Positions 31,315 through 44,455 of a stretch of 64,000 nucleotides of DNA are shown here, one piece after another (the first letter of the stretch is position 1; every line of letters begins with the position of its first letter). Position numbers and translations under genes: made by a program. Under the pieces are notes generated by a model. It searched no databases. It was not told the DNA's origin and saw only the letters and a program-made list of their open reading frames with translations. Source of the stretch: Steromphala cineraria (taxonomy: Eukaryota > Mollusca > Gastropoda > Trochida > Trochidae); NCBI GenBank assembly GCA_916613615.1, contig OU744721.1:55004747-55068746 (forward strand), read 5' to 3'.

Positions 31315-31870
31315 ATAATAAGGTACATCAGAAGAAATGTTGATCTTGATCATTCGCATACACATAGCTATAAGTTGATTTGTAACTTAGATAGTTTGGG
31401 AGTAATGGGTTTTTTTTATAACTTTAATGAAAACACTGAGAAATTAAGATTTTTAGACACGAACCCGATGTTTGTCTTTCTAGCTCCTTAACTATCGACT
31501 TTTATATGATAATATGTAATATAGGAAAAACGTGTGCTTTGAATGGTGCGTGTGACGATATAATCAAATTAATGATATCTTAATTAGCAAAGGACTTATG
31601 GATAATGGAAATATGCCAAATATAAGGATTTTCCAAACATTGCAATATTCAAGGACATGTCATGGACAGAAAAAAAGATTTTCATGACAAATTGATATTG
31701 TTTTCTGTCTACACAGTACATCTGCTTCATAAAACATGAATGATAAAAAAATTATCTGGAGCATTTCGGAACTAAAATTCTTAAAAGAACATACCCCTCT
31801 AAAAATGTAAAAATCGCAAAAAAATGTAAAAACAGTGTTTATGTCCAATTATTTCCTTAACTATCAACTT
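31315..31870. repeat. Dispersed repeat, copy 1
   Basis: It shares order and many words with 36,275-36,840, for example TCTAGCTCCTTAACTATC and ATTTTCATGACA followed by TTTTCTGTCTAC. Both copies carry a short minus-strand open frame beginning MDIN..F.KFF, which is probably incidental. Confidence 0.65.
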
Positions 31871-31884
31871 TTTTTTTAGATCGC

Positions 31885-32330
31885 TACACTCCAACCACAG
31901 ACGACAACGCCTTGAGCCTAAATTTAGATCAAAAGTGAATATTCTTAAGTTTTGAAATTAATGCAGATTTGAAATCATTGACGTCAGTTAGTGATTTAAC
32001 ATGTTCGGGTAAAGCATTTCAAAGGGTTACAGAGTCTAGTAAAAATGAGTTTTTATATAAAACTGTACGGCATTGCATATTTTGCAAATGTGATGCATTT
32101 CCAAATGGGTAACTGCTAGCTGGAGAGACGAAGGGAGGGATGAGTTCGTTTAGATAGACTACGATATACTATGTATTTATGTACACCTTTCTATTTTTAG
32201 CATTCCTAAAAAGGGCAATTTCATTACATTGGCTATCTTGCGTATTTTATCCACATCGCTAAATGTATTTATTCGATGCTGTAGAACTAAGTGTTCTCCG
32301 ATATTTTTGTCAAAGTATATTACACATTTT
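31885..32330 (-). pseudogene. Decayed LINE ORF2 tail (CR1/Jockey-like)
   Basis: On the minus strand, NALPEHVKSLTDVNDFKSAL followed by ISKLKNIHF and a stop (about 32,021-31,935) matches the usual end of CR1/Jockey-type second open frames (W-N-x-L-P...V...F-K...L). The expected Trp codon before it is TGA. Upstream sequence is decayed. Confidence 0.55.
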
Positions 32331-32339
32331 AATCAGGAA

Positions 32340-35085
32340 TGACATCAAGAGAGTTTTTTTAATCATCTATTTTTTAACAATTACCTAATTTTTTAAGCCA
32401 CTTAAGTAGCATGAAAACATTATTTTTATTGTTCATATTTTGTAAATTCTGTGTTTTTCCGTTTTATTGCATTAATTAGTTCAATTTTGGCCTGCGTAAT
32501 AGATTATGAATCTTTGAGACATAATTAGGTAGCAATAATTTATGAGTTTAAAACATATTAAAGGGTAATAATATTCTAAGATAAAAGTTGATAAAACTCA
32601 CCCTAACTCTTCCTTCAAACATCTAACGATCTTCACAGGCACCTGAGTGAAACTATCACACCTGCTTGAGACGCAATAGTGAGATCTTAGTCGAGAGTAG
32701 ACTTTGAAATAAAATGATTGCATAGGTTGTGCATTCACATATATTCATTTGCAATTCCCGTGTCCTGTCACGCTGTCTAAATGAATATCATAACGTATTT
32801 GAAAGACATATTTGCTTCATGATAAAACATTACCTGGAAACACCTTTAGAAACCGTGTTATGAACCGAAAAGGCCCGCCTAGCCGCCAGTGTGCGTGAAC
32901 CATTCAATTGTAAAGAAGAGACATTAAAGCACTTGAATAAGTCTATCTGAGAATGTTTGTGTAGCAGGGTCACAGAGGGACAAACGCCAAGGTGAATGCT
33001 TGGTGTAAGTTCTTTTATTCCAAGTGAGTGGACGTACAAACTAAAACCCTGAAACAACCATGTCAACAATATATAATCAATATAATAACAATGTTCTGCA
33101 TGTTAACATTACACACAAGTTCATCTTATGATACATATGAATTATATCCACCTTTGAAATGATTAAACCACACAGTTCAATAGATTACCTTTACATCAAA
33201 ACGTTACAAATGATTTAAGTAACTTCACCATGTTCAGGGGCGATAACTCCTGACATGAGCATAGGAATACACTTAATGTTCACGACGACAATCGCCGCTG
33301 ACAATATTACATTTACCTCTAAGGCTCTAATAAAGGCACAATTATGCTTTATGTATTATGATACATAAACCTCATATATATATATATATATAATATTTAC
33401 ATCATAACACAAGACATTTGTACATACCCTATGTATGGCACAGGGGCCCGTGCACTGGCCTAACTGCCATAGCAGACGATGTTTGTGCTGTAAGTAATTA
33501 GAAAGTGTTGAAACCAAATGTCCATAAAGACACAAATCATACACATAAAATATATTCTATTTACACCTTTAAGAAACCTAATGATGTCATACTTTGCCAT
33601 TATTTGTGCAAGGTATGACAACACTGCTAAAACTACATTCACACTCAAAGCGTACTTACAGTGCCTCGCTTTAATGCTAAATGTGAGATTAATATGATTA
33701 ATAGATAGATGTGTTACTTATTGAAATATATACTTAGCATTTATTTGTGTGCCGATTACACCACACGCTAATTACGCTAATGGCTATGATTATCCTATTA
33801 GATATATATTTGTATATTTAAGAGTACATTATTGCGTTATTGATATATTAGATATATAGATTGATTGTTTAAGATAACTTATTTACTAACCTGATTAGAT
33901 TTAGATTTGCGTTAGATTCTACATGGCTGTTCGTCTGTCGTGTCGGGTGACGAAGTGATGTGTCAGGGTGCGAAGTGCTCATGCATAGGAAAAGCGTGCA
34001 GATTTGAAATGGACCAATCGTGACGGGTATTGTCACGATTGAGTGAACACTGTTGATTTATGATTAAAACTTAATTGTTGAATAATTACAATAATCGTCA
34101 TTGTAATTTCAACGCCAACATGCAGCTTAAATAAAGAAACTCTATTAAAATACTGAAGTAGTTTACTTTATCATCTCAGCCACGGCAATGTTCTGAAATA
34201 AAGTTATACATTAAATGTTAAAGACAAAGTATTTAAAATAAACCTTTCAGCGCCTGTTGGATGCTGAAACGAAGAATTGCATTAATTAACTATTTACAAC
34301 ATTAAAAAGCTAACTAGTGCTAATAAGATTAAAAGCACGTATATACAAAGTATGTCCCTGTCACACACGTATTCACAATTAGGCAATAACATTTACCTTC
34401 CTAGCCTCCCTGCCGATATCATACATGATGCTACTTTATATCTAACCAGTCATTGAAATAAAATCTGTAAGTCTAAGTGGCAATATGATAAGACCTTGTC
34501 TAGGCTTTTGGGTTGTCAGTATACTTTTCAAAGTACAAACTGAATATCTGTAAATAACTTCTAATTCAACATGACTTTCTTTGTATATCTTTTTGTTCTA
34601 CTTTTCTATAATGTTTCTAGTAAAAATTGATATACAAAATCAGTTACAGTAAAGCGGCACCAGATTTGCATTTTGAACATAAAGTCTAGCAAATAAAAAA
34701 ATCATATCCACTATTTATTACATAGAAATTATAAATCTTGGCCCTTTGTTGATTTCCTTTAAAAAAATGACTTCAACAAGTAGATGACCGTAGAATTGAT
34801 TAACATTATAGCCAAAGGTTCTAACAATGTATTCTTAATCTATCGTTAAATGATGAGGTGATTATCATATTTATTCCTTTTATGTATATTCAATTCCTTG
34901 TCCGCATTTTAAGAATTATTTATAGTCTCTCATAACCTTTTACAGGGTGGCTCATCAATTTTAAATGTTTACTATATGTACAAAATTTGTGAAATTGATT
35001 GAGGTGAGATTCAAAATAAAACATCTGTCTGTCTGTCTGTCTGTCTGCCAGTAGTACAGAAGTAAGCTGTTGAGAAAACATTACA
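32340..35085. other. Spacer, nothing supported
   Basis: AT-rich sequence with a TA run near 33,376-33,392 and a CTGT microsatellite at 35,027-35,048. Short open frames show no recognisable motif. Confidence 0.5.
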
Positions 35086-35092
35086 TCCTTAA

Positions 35093-35448
35093 AGGGGCAG
35101 TAGCACGTTATTAGGTGGAATATAAGATGATGTCAGAAAAATGAAAATTAATGGTTCCAATTGAAAGACAATGTATTAAAACTAAATGGTGCAGTAATAA
35201 TTCAAATATATAACGTACAATTTAGCCATGCGATTCCATTTTCTTACACAAAATGAATTAAAGGTGTTCACACAAAATGGCCGCCAATGGACGTTATTTG
35301 AATCTTCATACTTTGTCCTCTGAATACTGGATGATTGGCTTGTGTAATGAGATTTTTGACACTGTCAAAATAATACATTTAGCATTAACTTATAATTTTC
35401 AGTGAAAAAATGAAATATAAAATTATCAAAAAACGTGCTACTGCCCCT
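35093..35448. mobile_element. TTAA MITE (piggyBac-like), complete
   Basis: The inverted ends AGGGGCAGTAGCACGTT... and ...ACGTGCTACTGCCCCT lie between two TTAA sites (35,089-35,092 and 35,449-35,452). Length is about 356 bp with no coding capacity. TTAA target sites are typical of piggyBac elements. Confidence 0.88.
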
Positions 35449-35452
35449 TTAA

Positions 35453-37700
35453 AGAGAGTTGGATCTAGCGCTCAGTCAGTAGTGCATGCATGAGTGCATG
35501 GGCCGTAAGCATTGATCGCTTCATTGAGTCTCCTTGACATTGTTGCACTGTCGTCATAGAAACACATTCAACGGGTAAATCTCAGGAACTTACATCCGGG
35601 ACCTTAGTGAATGAAGGTCACATTAATTAGTGTTTTGTGTAACGGGACAGTGATGCTTATGTTTGCGTATTCATGCACTAAGTTGAAATAAAAGTTACAT
35701 TCAAATGTATCCAACATGAAAAAATGAAACTTCGAAATTTGAAACTTAAATATTGAAAGCAATTTGGAATGGATGTTGTCACTAAAATTTGCTTTGAGAT
35801 GGTTGAAACCTAAACGTTTATGAATAAAACTTTTCATTTACAAATGTTCATGTATTATGGCGGCAAATACAAATAACGTCATTACACGTGGGCTTGATGC
35901 TGATGCTAAATCACAGGACTAAAATGTTTTAACTGTCAACTAGGATTGACGCGTCAATACTTAGGTCTTCAAGATTCCTGTTTGACCTTCACATGACTTT
36001 TTGTCTAAGAGGTAAACAGTAACTAATACATTATCAAAATGACCAAATTTCACTTGATATTCAGTCTTAAAGACTTTTCAGAAAAATGGTGGCCAATGTC
36101 AGCCATGACATAATTCTTCAGAGAATATAATTCCTAGAAGCAGAACAAAAATTGGTTTAATTAGCTATCACCGTTTGCCAGATACATGTGATCAAATGCT
36201 GTAATCTAAAGTTGACTGTTTCAGACCCCTGTATAATGTAATGAAACCTAACACTTTAACTATTGATATTTTACTTACAAGGTATATCAGAAACATTGTT
36301 GGTCTTGTTTATCCACATACAAAGATGTATCTTTTGTTTTGATAACTTGAATAGTAATGGAGTAATGAACTTTGGAACTTTGTTGAAACACTGAAATTTG
36401 AAGATTTTTAGACCCCTACTTCATGTTGGTCCCTCTAGCTCCTTAACTATCAATATTTTCATGATAAAGTAAACACAGCAAAAGTTGTACTTGAGTAGCG
36501 CATGTGTTAGTCTAATCAATTTTAAGATATCTCTTTTAGTAAAGAAACTGTGAAATTTTGAAATGTGCCAAAAATGAGGATTTTCCAAAAATCCCAATAT
36601 TCAAGGACCGGTCATGGACCGAAAAAAGATTTTCATGACATGGTGTTATTTTTTTCTGTCTACTCATTGCATCTGCTTCACAAAACATTAATGATAACAT
36701 TTCTATCAGTAATAGTTTTGAAACTAAAATTCTCAAAGTAAAATAACCCTCGAAAAATGTTACATCGCTGAAAAATTTTAAAAATCTGTTTATGTCCACA
36801 TAGTTCCTTTAATATTAACTTTTATATAATAATGACCTGTAATGAATTTGTTCCACTATCATTGTAGAACAGAATGCAACAAATAGATTGCATTTTTGAC
36901 ATTTTCTAAAAGAGTATTGCCCCTTTGAATTTGACGCGTAAAAATCATCTTTTTCGAAAGACAGTTTTGAAAGTGCTGTAGCTCACAAACCGCTAACAAT
37001 AGATACCTAAAAGGGTATATCGATTACACAGCATTCGTTCAGCTTTCAAATGACATATAGCATGCGTCTGTATGTATTGCAGTTAGTGAGGAGAAGATTT
37101 TCAAAGACGAGTACCGTCAGAACCGCTAAATTTCACCAAAATATAAGTTTTTCGAAAATAGCAAAAAAACTATTTATACGGCCGAAAACTGCTATGGGCT
37201 TAATCGATGGGGAATGTTGTTGCCCACATGTTGGTGAAAGTATTATGCAAATATCTCCTATAGTTACCGAGAAATTGAGGTTTGAAGTTTTGACTTTAAG
37301 GGGAGATAACTCAAAACAAAAATCGAAATTCAAAAATCTGGCTCGCGTATTTCTCAGTTAGGTCATACTTTACAATCCCTGAAATGTTCATGAAAATCGG
37401 TTTTCTACGAGTTATGAGATTCCACCTAGCATCTTGAGTTCATCATTACAATCCTCGAATTGGCATTCAAGAGTCATATATCTAACAAATTTCAGAATAT
37501 GCTTTAGACTCAGTAAGTAAAATGCAGCACTGAAGGAGTTGGTTTTTAACAATGTATTCAAATTCATTTAAAGAGGTAAGACAAATTCCACATAAAAAAG
37601 GTAGTTGTACTTGACTGTGAACATTAAATAATATATATTTTAATTAGACAATATTAATTCATTTTGAAATCTGGTTTTGCTTACAAATTCACCCAAGGTT
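35453..37700. other. Spacer up to copy B, no supported gene
   Basis: It holds the second copy of the dispersed repeat (36,275-36,840). The open frame at 37,050-37,361 overlaps a minus-strand frame of similar length and shows no motif, so it is not called. Confidence 0.5.
36275..36840. repeat. Dispersed repeat, copy 2
   Basis: Partner of 31,315-31,870 in the same orientation. Divergence is substantial, so it is an old duplication or a dispersed family member. Confidence 0.65.
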
Positions 37701-38454
37701 GGTGTGGAGCTTATTACTGTGAATATAGCAAAGGCTTCTGGGGTCGGATATAGCATGGATGTCCAATGGTTCCCATCTCTTATATTTTTCTTTCAAGTCT
37801 TTTCTTTTCTGACACTAACACAATCAATCAATCATACTAGACACTTTTGTATTTACTTGGTAATGGTATATCTTCAACGAAATAACATATCTTTCGTAAA
37901 GATGATTTGACAATAAGACAATTCTTCTGAAGACAGCTGATAGACATATCCAAATATAAGTTATCAATAGTATCAATCATAATAGTCTACCTGATGAAAT
38001 ATTACTAGACATATATGAGAACATTTTATGTAGACTAAAGACAGCTGATAGATATAATCAAACATGAATAAACAGTAGTGTCAATCATAACAGAATATCT
38101 TGTGAAAAACTTCTTGTAAAACCGATTGAATCTGCCACAGAAGCAAACACTCGTTGACGTATGTTTAAAGATTGGTACAATTTTAAGAGAACATTTGATC
38201 AGTGTAATGGATTACGATATTTGGTATATTTATGTATAATGAATTGATCGTTTTGATTGTTATTTACGATTTGTTAGATTTAACTGTATGATTTTGTAAC
38301 ATATTCAAAGAATTCTTCATAAAATATAGTTCAACTGATTAAAAATTGCCTTAAAAAATCAAAAGGACTTGGCCCCAGTTCACTTCACACATCAGTGTTG
38401 AAACCATTTTAAATTCGTAGACAGACGACATCAGGTATAGCGGAGAAAACAAAA

Positions 38455-39255
38455 GATAGAGCCATTGACTCTGTAGCTCATCAGGCTTTACATTTGATTT
38501 TGTTTTAGGGTGTGGTGTGGTTCTCCCCTTAGTAGGGGCCACAGGGTCACAAAATCTACAATTATCAATCCTCACTAGTCAAAGAGTCTGTAGACAAAGT
38601 TTCAGCTTTCTAGGCATATGCTTCTGGAGAAGGTTGGTATAGATTTTTAGGGTGTTGCCCATGTAGCCGTTATAAGGGGTCACAGGGCCACCAAAGCTAC
38701 AATTTATAATCCTCACTTGTCTGAAAGTTTCAGCTTTCTAGGCCTTCTAAAGAAGAAGATGAAAATAGGTTGTAAGGAATGTGGCCTCTGTGGCTTTTAT
38801 TAGGGACCACAGGGCCACTAAAGCTACAATTCATAATCCTCGCTAGCCAAGGGGTCTGTACACAAAATTACAGCTTTCTAGACCTTCTGGTTCTGAAGAA
38901 GATGCAAATAGGTTTTAAAGATGTTGCCCCTGTATGTAGCTACAATTTATATAATCCTCACTAGTCAAGGAGTCTGTACACAAGGTTTAAGCTTCCTAGG
39001 CCTGGTGGTTCTGGAGTAGAAGATGAACATAATGTTGAAGGGTGTGGCCCCTATTGCCCTTATTAGGGGCCACAGGGCCACAGGGCCACCAAAGCTATAA
39101 TTTATAATCCTCACTAGTCAAGGAGTGTGTACACAAGGTTTCAGCTTTCTAGGCATTATGATTCTGGAGAAGATGTCGAAATTCCACACAGTTTACGGAC
39201 TGATTGACTGACGGACGGACGGACGTCAAACACCATGCCATGCCATAAGCCCATC
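38455..39255. repeat. Tandem repeat inserted in copy B flank
   Basis: About four units of roughly 140-190 bp, each with GGGGCCACAGGGCCACCAAA-like sequence, then CTACAATTTATAATCCTCAC, then CAGCTTTCTAGGC. The end has a GACG run (about 39,213-39,226) and CACCATGCCATGCCATAAGC. Copy A has the uninterrupted site near 1,793-1,800. Arrays of this style are common as dispersed repeats in molluscs, which is family knowledge rather than something tested here. Confidence 0.78.
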
Positions 39256-40771
39256 GTTAAAATGACAGTGTTATTTAACAGGGATGGAATACGAAACGTT
39301 TTTGATGCGCTATAGAATACAATGAAAGAAAAAACTATAGTACTTTTGAATAACGATATGATGATTTCAAAGATTATTGTTCTAATTAGAAATTTAAGGT
39401 TCTGTTACTGTATGTACATGTAGGCAACTAGTGAAAATATGTATCCTTGCTGGAAATAATATTCTCACAATTTATAATGAAAGAATGATCATCAGACAGT
39501 AAGCTTACTGTAGTAACGTTTTTTTATTTATGTTCATGAAATCACTTCCTTCCTAAGCCAAACTTATTACATTTCTTACCTTTAGGTTGATACTGTATTT
39601 AGTAAAAACATTCCTCCCTGCTTCCTTATTCTTTGTAAACATCAATAAGGTTGCTTTGGGACTTGATTACAGTGTGCCTCTACCTCCAACATTCAAGGCA
39701 ATGTGATTGTATTAGCGTAATGTAACAGGCAAGGATAGAAATTGTAATCAACATACCATTTTCCATGTTGTTTGTTTTTTGGGGTTTTTTCCCCGATTAA
39801 TTGGAGCTACATTTATACGTGGTGATATAAGAGCTAGAAGAAGGAACCCCAAAGTTTGATACACAAGATATACCAAATTGATGAATATCTACATGTGACT
39901 GATTGATTAAAACTATAATCAACACACAAGTGGGGTTCTTAGGAGTTTTTATATTAGCTGAAGTACATGTAGGAAAAATTCAATTTCATAAAAAAAATAC
40001 TGATGGTAAGTTTTAGGTCACTCTTTTATTTCTTAGTAATTCTATTATTATCTCCTTAAGTAAATATTTGTCTTAATCAATAGTGATGAAAATTTATAAT
40101 ACTTACAAAAAAGTGACAAATACATTCCGATAAAATTTTACACAGTGAAGCATGTTATAATTGTAAATTTTCTTAACATGACGAAAAACATAGAGACTCT
40201 TTTTTCCATAAAAATTAACAGAGTTATACAGTAAAAATATCTAAAATGTCAACCTCCAGGCACGGCAATATTATGAGACGCAACATCATGGTATTGTTGT
40301 GTAATTTACATCAATGTTCCCATGTCCTCACATCAATCAACGCAAATCATTTTATGAAAGGTTTCAAAATAAATTTTATTTCACGGTTCGTTACTTTTGT
40401 TAATTTGATTTTGTGTAGACAGAAATATGCAATTACAGGAAATCTAATTATTTATTTATTCATCGGAGGAGCGTCACAACCATTACTTCGTTACTTTATA
40501 TGTGGCTCACAAACACATAAACATGAAATTTACACTTCTGGTTACTGTCTTGTAAATAATGATTGTGGAAAATGATACTTAAGTAATTGGTTTTCAGGTT
40601 TTGATGGGCAGTATTGTTAATATACCAGTACAAAATATTTATTAAATCATAGACATTCCTGCACACATGTACATTATATATAGACACCCATACAAAAAGG
40701 GTATCATTTGGAATCAGACGAAGTAAACACGTCTATGCACAGGATCTTGCTTCAATATCACAACCATGTTG

Positions 40772-40989
40772 ATGAGGTGAGGTGAGGTGAGGTGAGGTGA
40801 TGTGGGTTTATCGCCGCTTTCAAGAGTGGGATTATTGCAGGGAGAAAGCCCGCAACACTATTGTGATTATGCATAGCGGTGAAACCTCCAAGCATCTGCT
40901 GAGCTAGCAACCATGGATGATACTACACTGAAATTCAATGTAGCACTGCACCAAAAATTGACTGCGTGTAGAACAGGACTCTACTGCAG
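40772..40989. mobile_element. SINE-like insertion in copy B
   Basis: An approximately 218-bp insert is flanked by ACAACCATGTTG (40,760-40,771) and ACAATCATGTTG (40,990-41,001), a 12-bp near-identical duplication. Copy A has one such site near 3,208. The insert begins with GAGGT repeats and GATGTGGGTTTATCGCCGCT and has no open frame. The flanking duplication suggests retroposition. Confidence 0.72.
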
Positions 40990-41924
40990 ACAATCATGTT
41001 GGTAGAAGCGGTGTTTATCTTTTTTAGTAATTCTATGACCTTTTCAATCATTAAAGGGTCACTAGGGAGTGATAGGTTTAACACAAGTTTTCAGATTCCA
41101 TTATTGAAAAACGTCATACAAACCCTTACCGTGTAACCTAATATATATGTATTAATGAGTATCCAAAGTTCATTTCATTCAATAAGAAGTTTCAAAGCAC
41201 TTGAAGAAATCAACGTTTCCAATACAATTTATTGTTCCCATAAATCAGTTGCTATCATTTTCACGACAATTTATTTCTTTTCATTGTAGCACTCAACCTT
41301 TTTATGACAATGTTACCCAGTATTTCATTCTTACATAAAACTGCTGTCATTACTTCAAATGATATAATGTGAGTGAAAGCAATAAAGGCATTTCGCAATC
41401 AATATGAGAAATTTCATAAGAAGATATATTACATAAACATTAGATATACCAGTTATTTATACAATTGTGAAGCAGTTCACGTTCATGTATAGTTAATAAA
41501 ATTAAGAATTGACTTTAAAATTATTACGTTCATGGAGGTATAAACTTAAAAACCGCTTTGCAACCTGTGTAAATCCGCGTAGCTTATACCTGCATGAACA
41601 TAATAAATTTTGAAGTCATTACTTATAAATAATTATTACACACATGTGAGAGAGAACACTTCGAGATATTTTTGGTATCTTACATATGTCAGATACTGCG
41701 AGCGCCGCCTCTGATTGGTCAATCCATGGTGATGACCCGAGGTCACGATGACCGAACTACTTTTGTCATTCATAAGTTACAACTAAACTTCATTCATTAC
41801 TTTCACGAGCAGGTAGTAAACATGCGACCTTTTTTACTGCAGGCACTACTGAAAGTCATTTCAACATATAATATAAACATTTGTGGTGGTTATTCAATTT
41901 TATTTTCGCTAATAAAAACGCAAC

Positions 41925-42110
41925 ATATTTCGTCTGCTCGTCGAAACGAATGGTCAAACGATTCACGAACCATTCAGCACGCAGCTCACTGGCCAGAACA
42001 TTCTTCCAACTGAAATCATGCAGATGTCAGGACATCGTAACGTGCAAAGCATCAAAATTTACAGCAAGATTTCCATGGATCGTCAGCAGCAACAACGACC
42101 TTGTACGCTT
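41925..42110 (+). pseudogene. Tyrosine recombinase C-terminus relic (Crypton/DUF3504-like)
   Basis: One frame gives RFTNHSARSSLARTF, and after a single frameshift the next gives PTEIMQMSGHRNVQSIKIYS. Together these resemble the H-x2-R ... G-H-x2-x(n)-Y ending of tyrosine recombinases in Crypton-type elements and related host genes. The catalytic-type Arg, the His of GHR and a Tyr are visible. The frameshift and missing upstream part make it a relic. Surrounding DNA is more GC-rich than its neighbourhood. Confidence 0.55.
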
Positions 42111-44100
42111 GTACTTCCGTCACACACAGCAACAGCGAGTGCGAGTGACCTACCTTCCACCGTCAACGTTATGTCGAGTCAATCTCGGACCGCCGTAACT
42201 CGCTTCGGTTCCGTGCACTCCATTTTTTCGACTCCAATATACGGGGAATCATTAATGTGAACTTAATGCAAAGCGACCTCGTCTCACGGATAATCAGGAC
42301 TGCAATGACGATATGCCTTCTGAGAAGAAAACAAAACGGTTGTATTTTTATAAAGCCATGCCATTTATCAAACAAACTATAAAATATTATTTGACATTTG
42401 CTTTTGGTTGCTTGAGTCTTTTTATCGTACTCACGCGAACTGGCACAGCATGAAAAACCTTACTTGTTTACGAATAGTTCCGTCATTAGGGGCGTGTCAC
42501 TGGGAATCTGATCTTTTTTTCGCAATTGATGTCATAAAATGGTGTTAAAATGTTAACATAAGAGTTTATATACAACATTTTGACTAAGAACCTAATAAAT
42601 GTTCCCTAACAAAAAAGGTTTTGGGAACTTTAAAATCACTCAAAATAATGGAATCATTAAAGGCGGTTTAAGCTTTAAAGTTAATTTCGTGTAAAACTCT
42701 CAATTGATTTCATTTTCAGACAGAGAATTGCTTAGAAAGTACACTCGATGTGTCAATATAAAGCTAAATAACAGAATAATAAAGAGATTGCCACTGATGC
42801 ATTAACCATCTTGCAACAACGACGTTGTTTGTGAATACGAGTAAACAATATGGTAGAGAATGAAAACGTCAATGAGAGTCACGTTCTTTTCATATAGGAA
42901 AAATAGTGTAACACAAAGAAAAGTTAAGAAAAATATTCGAATGTAATTGCCAAGCACTTGTAATCAAATACCCTTGTATTAAACATTTCAACTGACCGCT
43001 CGTATGAAACAATCTTTGAACCCATCTACAAAAGTCTCCTTACAACATATTATGTAGTCTGTCAGCCAGACCTAAAATAAAATGCAAGCCTAAGCAAGTC
43101 TATAATATGAAGAAATCTCAGTTTCCTTTTCTTTTTTTTTCTCCAAATTTCACATTTATTGAAATAATTCATTTCAGAGTCTACTTGTTAGACTACATAC
43201 TATGTTGCTCCAAAGGATATCATGTATCATGTAACATAAATGTTTTAAGTATGCAAGTTAGTAGTTATACTGCTGTAAGACTGTCAGATACAATGTAGCT
43301 TCAGTAGAGCCAAATTTAGACAATACCTATTCCCAGACATACAATATTGATAGTCATGTCATAAAGATATTAATCAAGCTCATGTTGGTTAGCCAGACTT
43401 GTATGATAAACTGTGTTTCTCTGATGCTTGTTCAACAAACTGTCCAATTTATTTGATATGAAAACAGACTTTGACATTCTCAATTGACTTTGCAAACATC
43501 TCAGCTACTAACACAATAAAAGTTTCTTTTTCTCGTGAATACGTTCTTTCTTTCACAATATATTCGCTTAAAATTGAGTGTGTTTGTTTCAGTGAATGTG
43601 TGTTATATACGTCCGCAAATACATACGAAACTAAAATTAGCGTATGTGCAGAATATAAACACGTAAGTAAAAGTAAATTCTGCCGTATAAATTGGGTATA
43701 CGATTTATAATTGATAATAAGTTATTGGCTTTGACTTTGCAATCTATTCTACTACCAACTTAATTTGGTTGCTCTGTTCTGTCAAATCAACTTTGTTGTG
43801 TTTGGATAACTAAACAAGTAAATATAAGTTTTATAAATGCTTAGATCTAAAATCAGTTATGTTCGTTAACATACATGTACCTTCCGTCTGCATTTACATT
43901 TGCAAACATCTTAGTGACACTCATATGAGCTTGCTTGAAAAATTAAGAGAAGGACATTCCAAGTTGTTTATGTGAATGCAGTAGTGTCACAAGTTAGAAA
44001 AAGCTAATTGACCATTATTCATTTCTACATTTAATTGCAACTTCTGTATCGACGTCATATCATGGAGGAACATAAAATTATAATAAAATGTAGTGCTTAA

Positions 44101-44455
44101 AGGGGCAGTAGCACGTTTTTGATAATTTCATATTTTAAATTTTTCATTGATAATTGAATGTTAATGTTAAATGTATTATTTTGCTAGTGTCCAAAATCTT
44201 ATTTCACAAGCCAATGTTCCATAGTCAGAGAACAAAGTATGAAGATTCACATGAAATCCATTGGCGGCCATTTTATGTGAACACCTTTAATTCATTTTGT
44301 GTAAGAAAAATGAATCGCATGGCTAAACTTTACATTATATATCTGAATTATTACTTCTCCATTTAGTTTAAATACATTGTCTTTCAATTGGAACCATTTA
44401 TTTTCATTTTCCTGACATCACCTTATATTCCCCCTAAAAACGTGCTACTTCCCCT
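44101..44455. mobile_element. TTAA MITE, complete
   Basis: Same family as 35,093-35,448: AGGGGCAGTAGCACGTTTTT at the left, ACGTGCTACTTCCCCT at the right, TTAA on both sides (44,097-44,100 and 44,456-44,459). Confidence 0.87.

Noticed and set aside
32830..33069. 79-aa minus-strand frame
   Set aside because: No recognisable domain, no conserved partner and no flanking splice pattern that could be defended.
33370..33395. TA microsatellite as an origin or promoter
   Set aside because: Short simple repeat with no associated signals.
41714..41730. Inverted CCAAT box as a promoter
   Set aside because: The motif sits beside a recombinase relic and no gene start follows; a single CCAAT is not evidence of a promoter.
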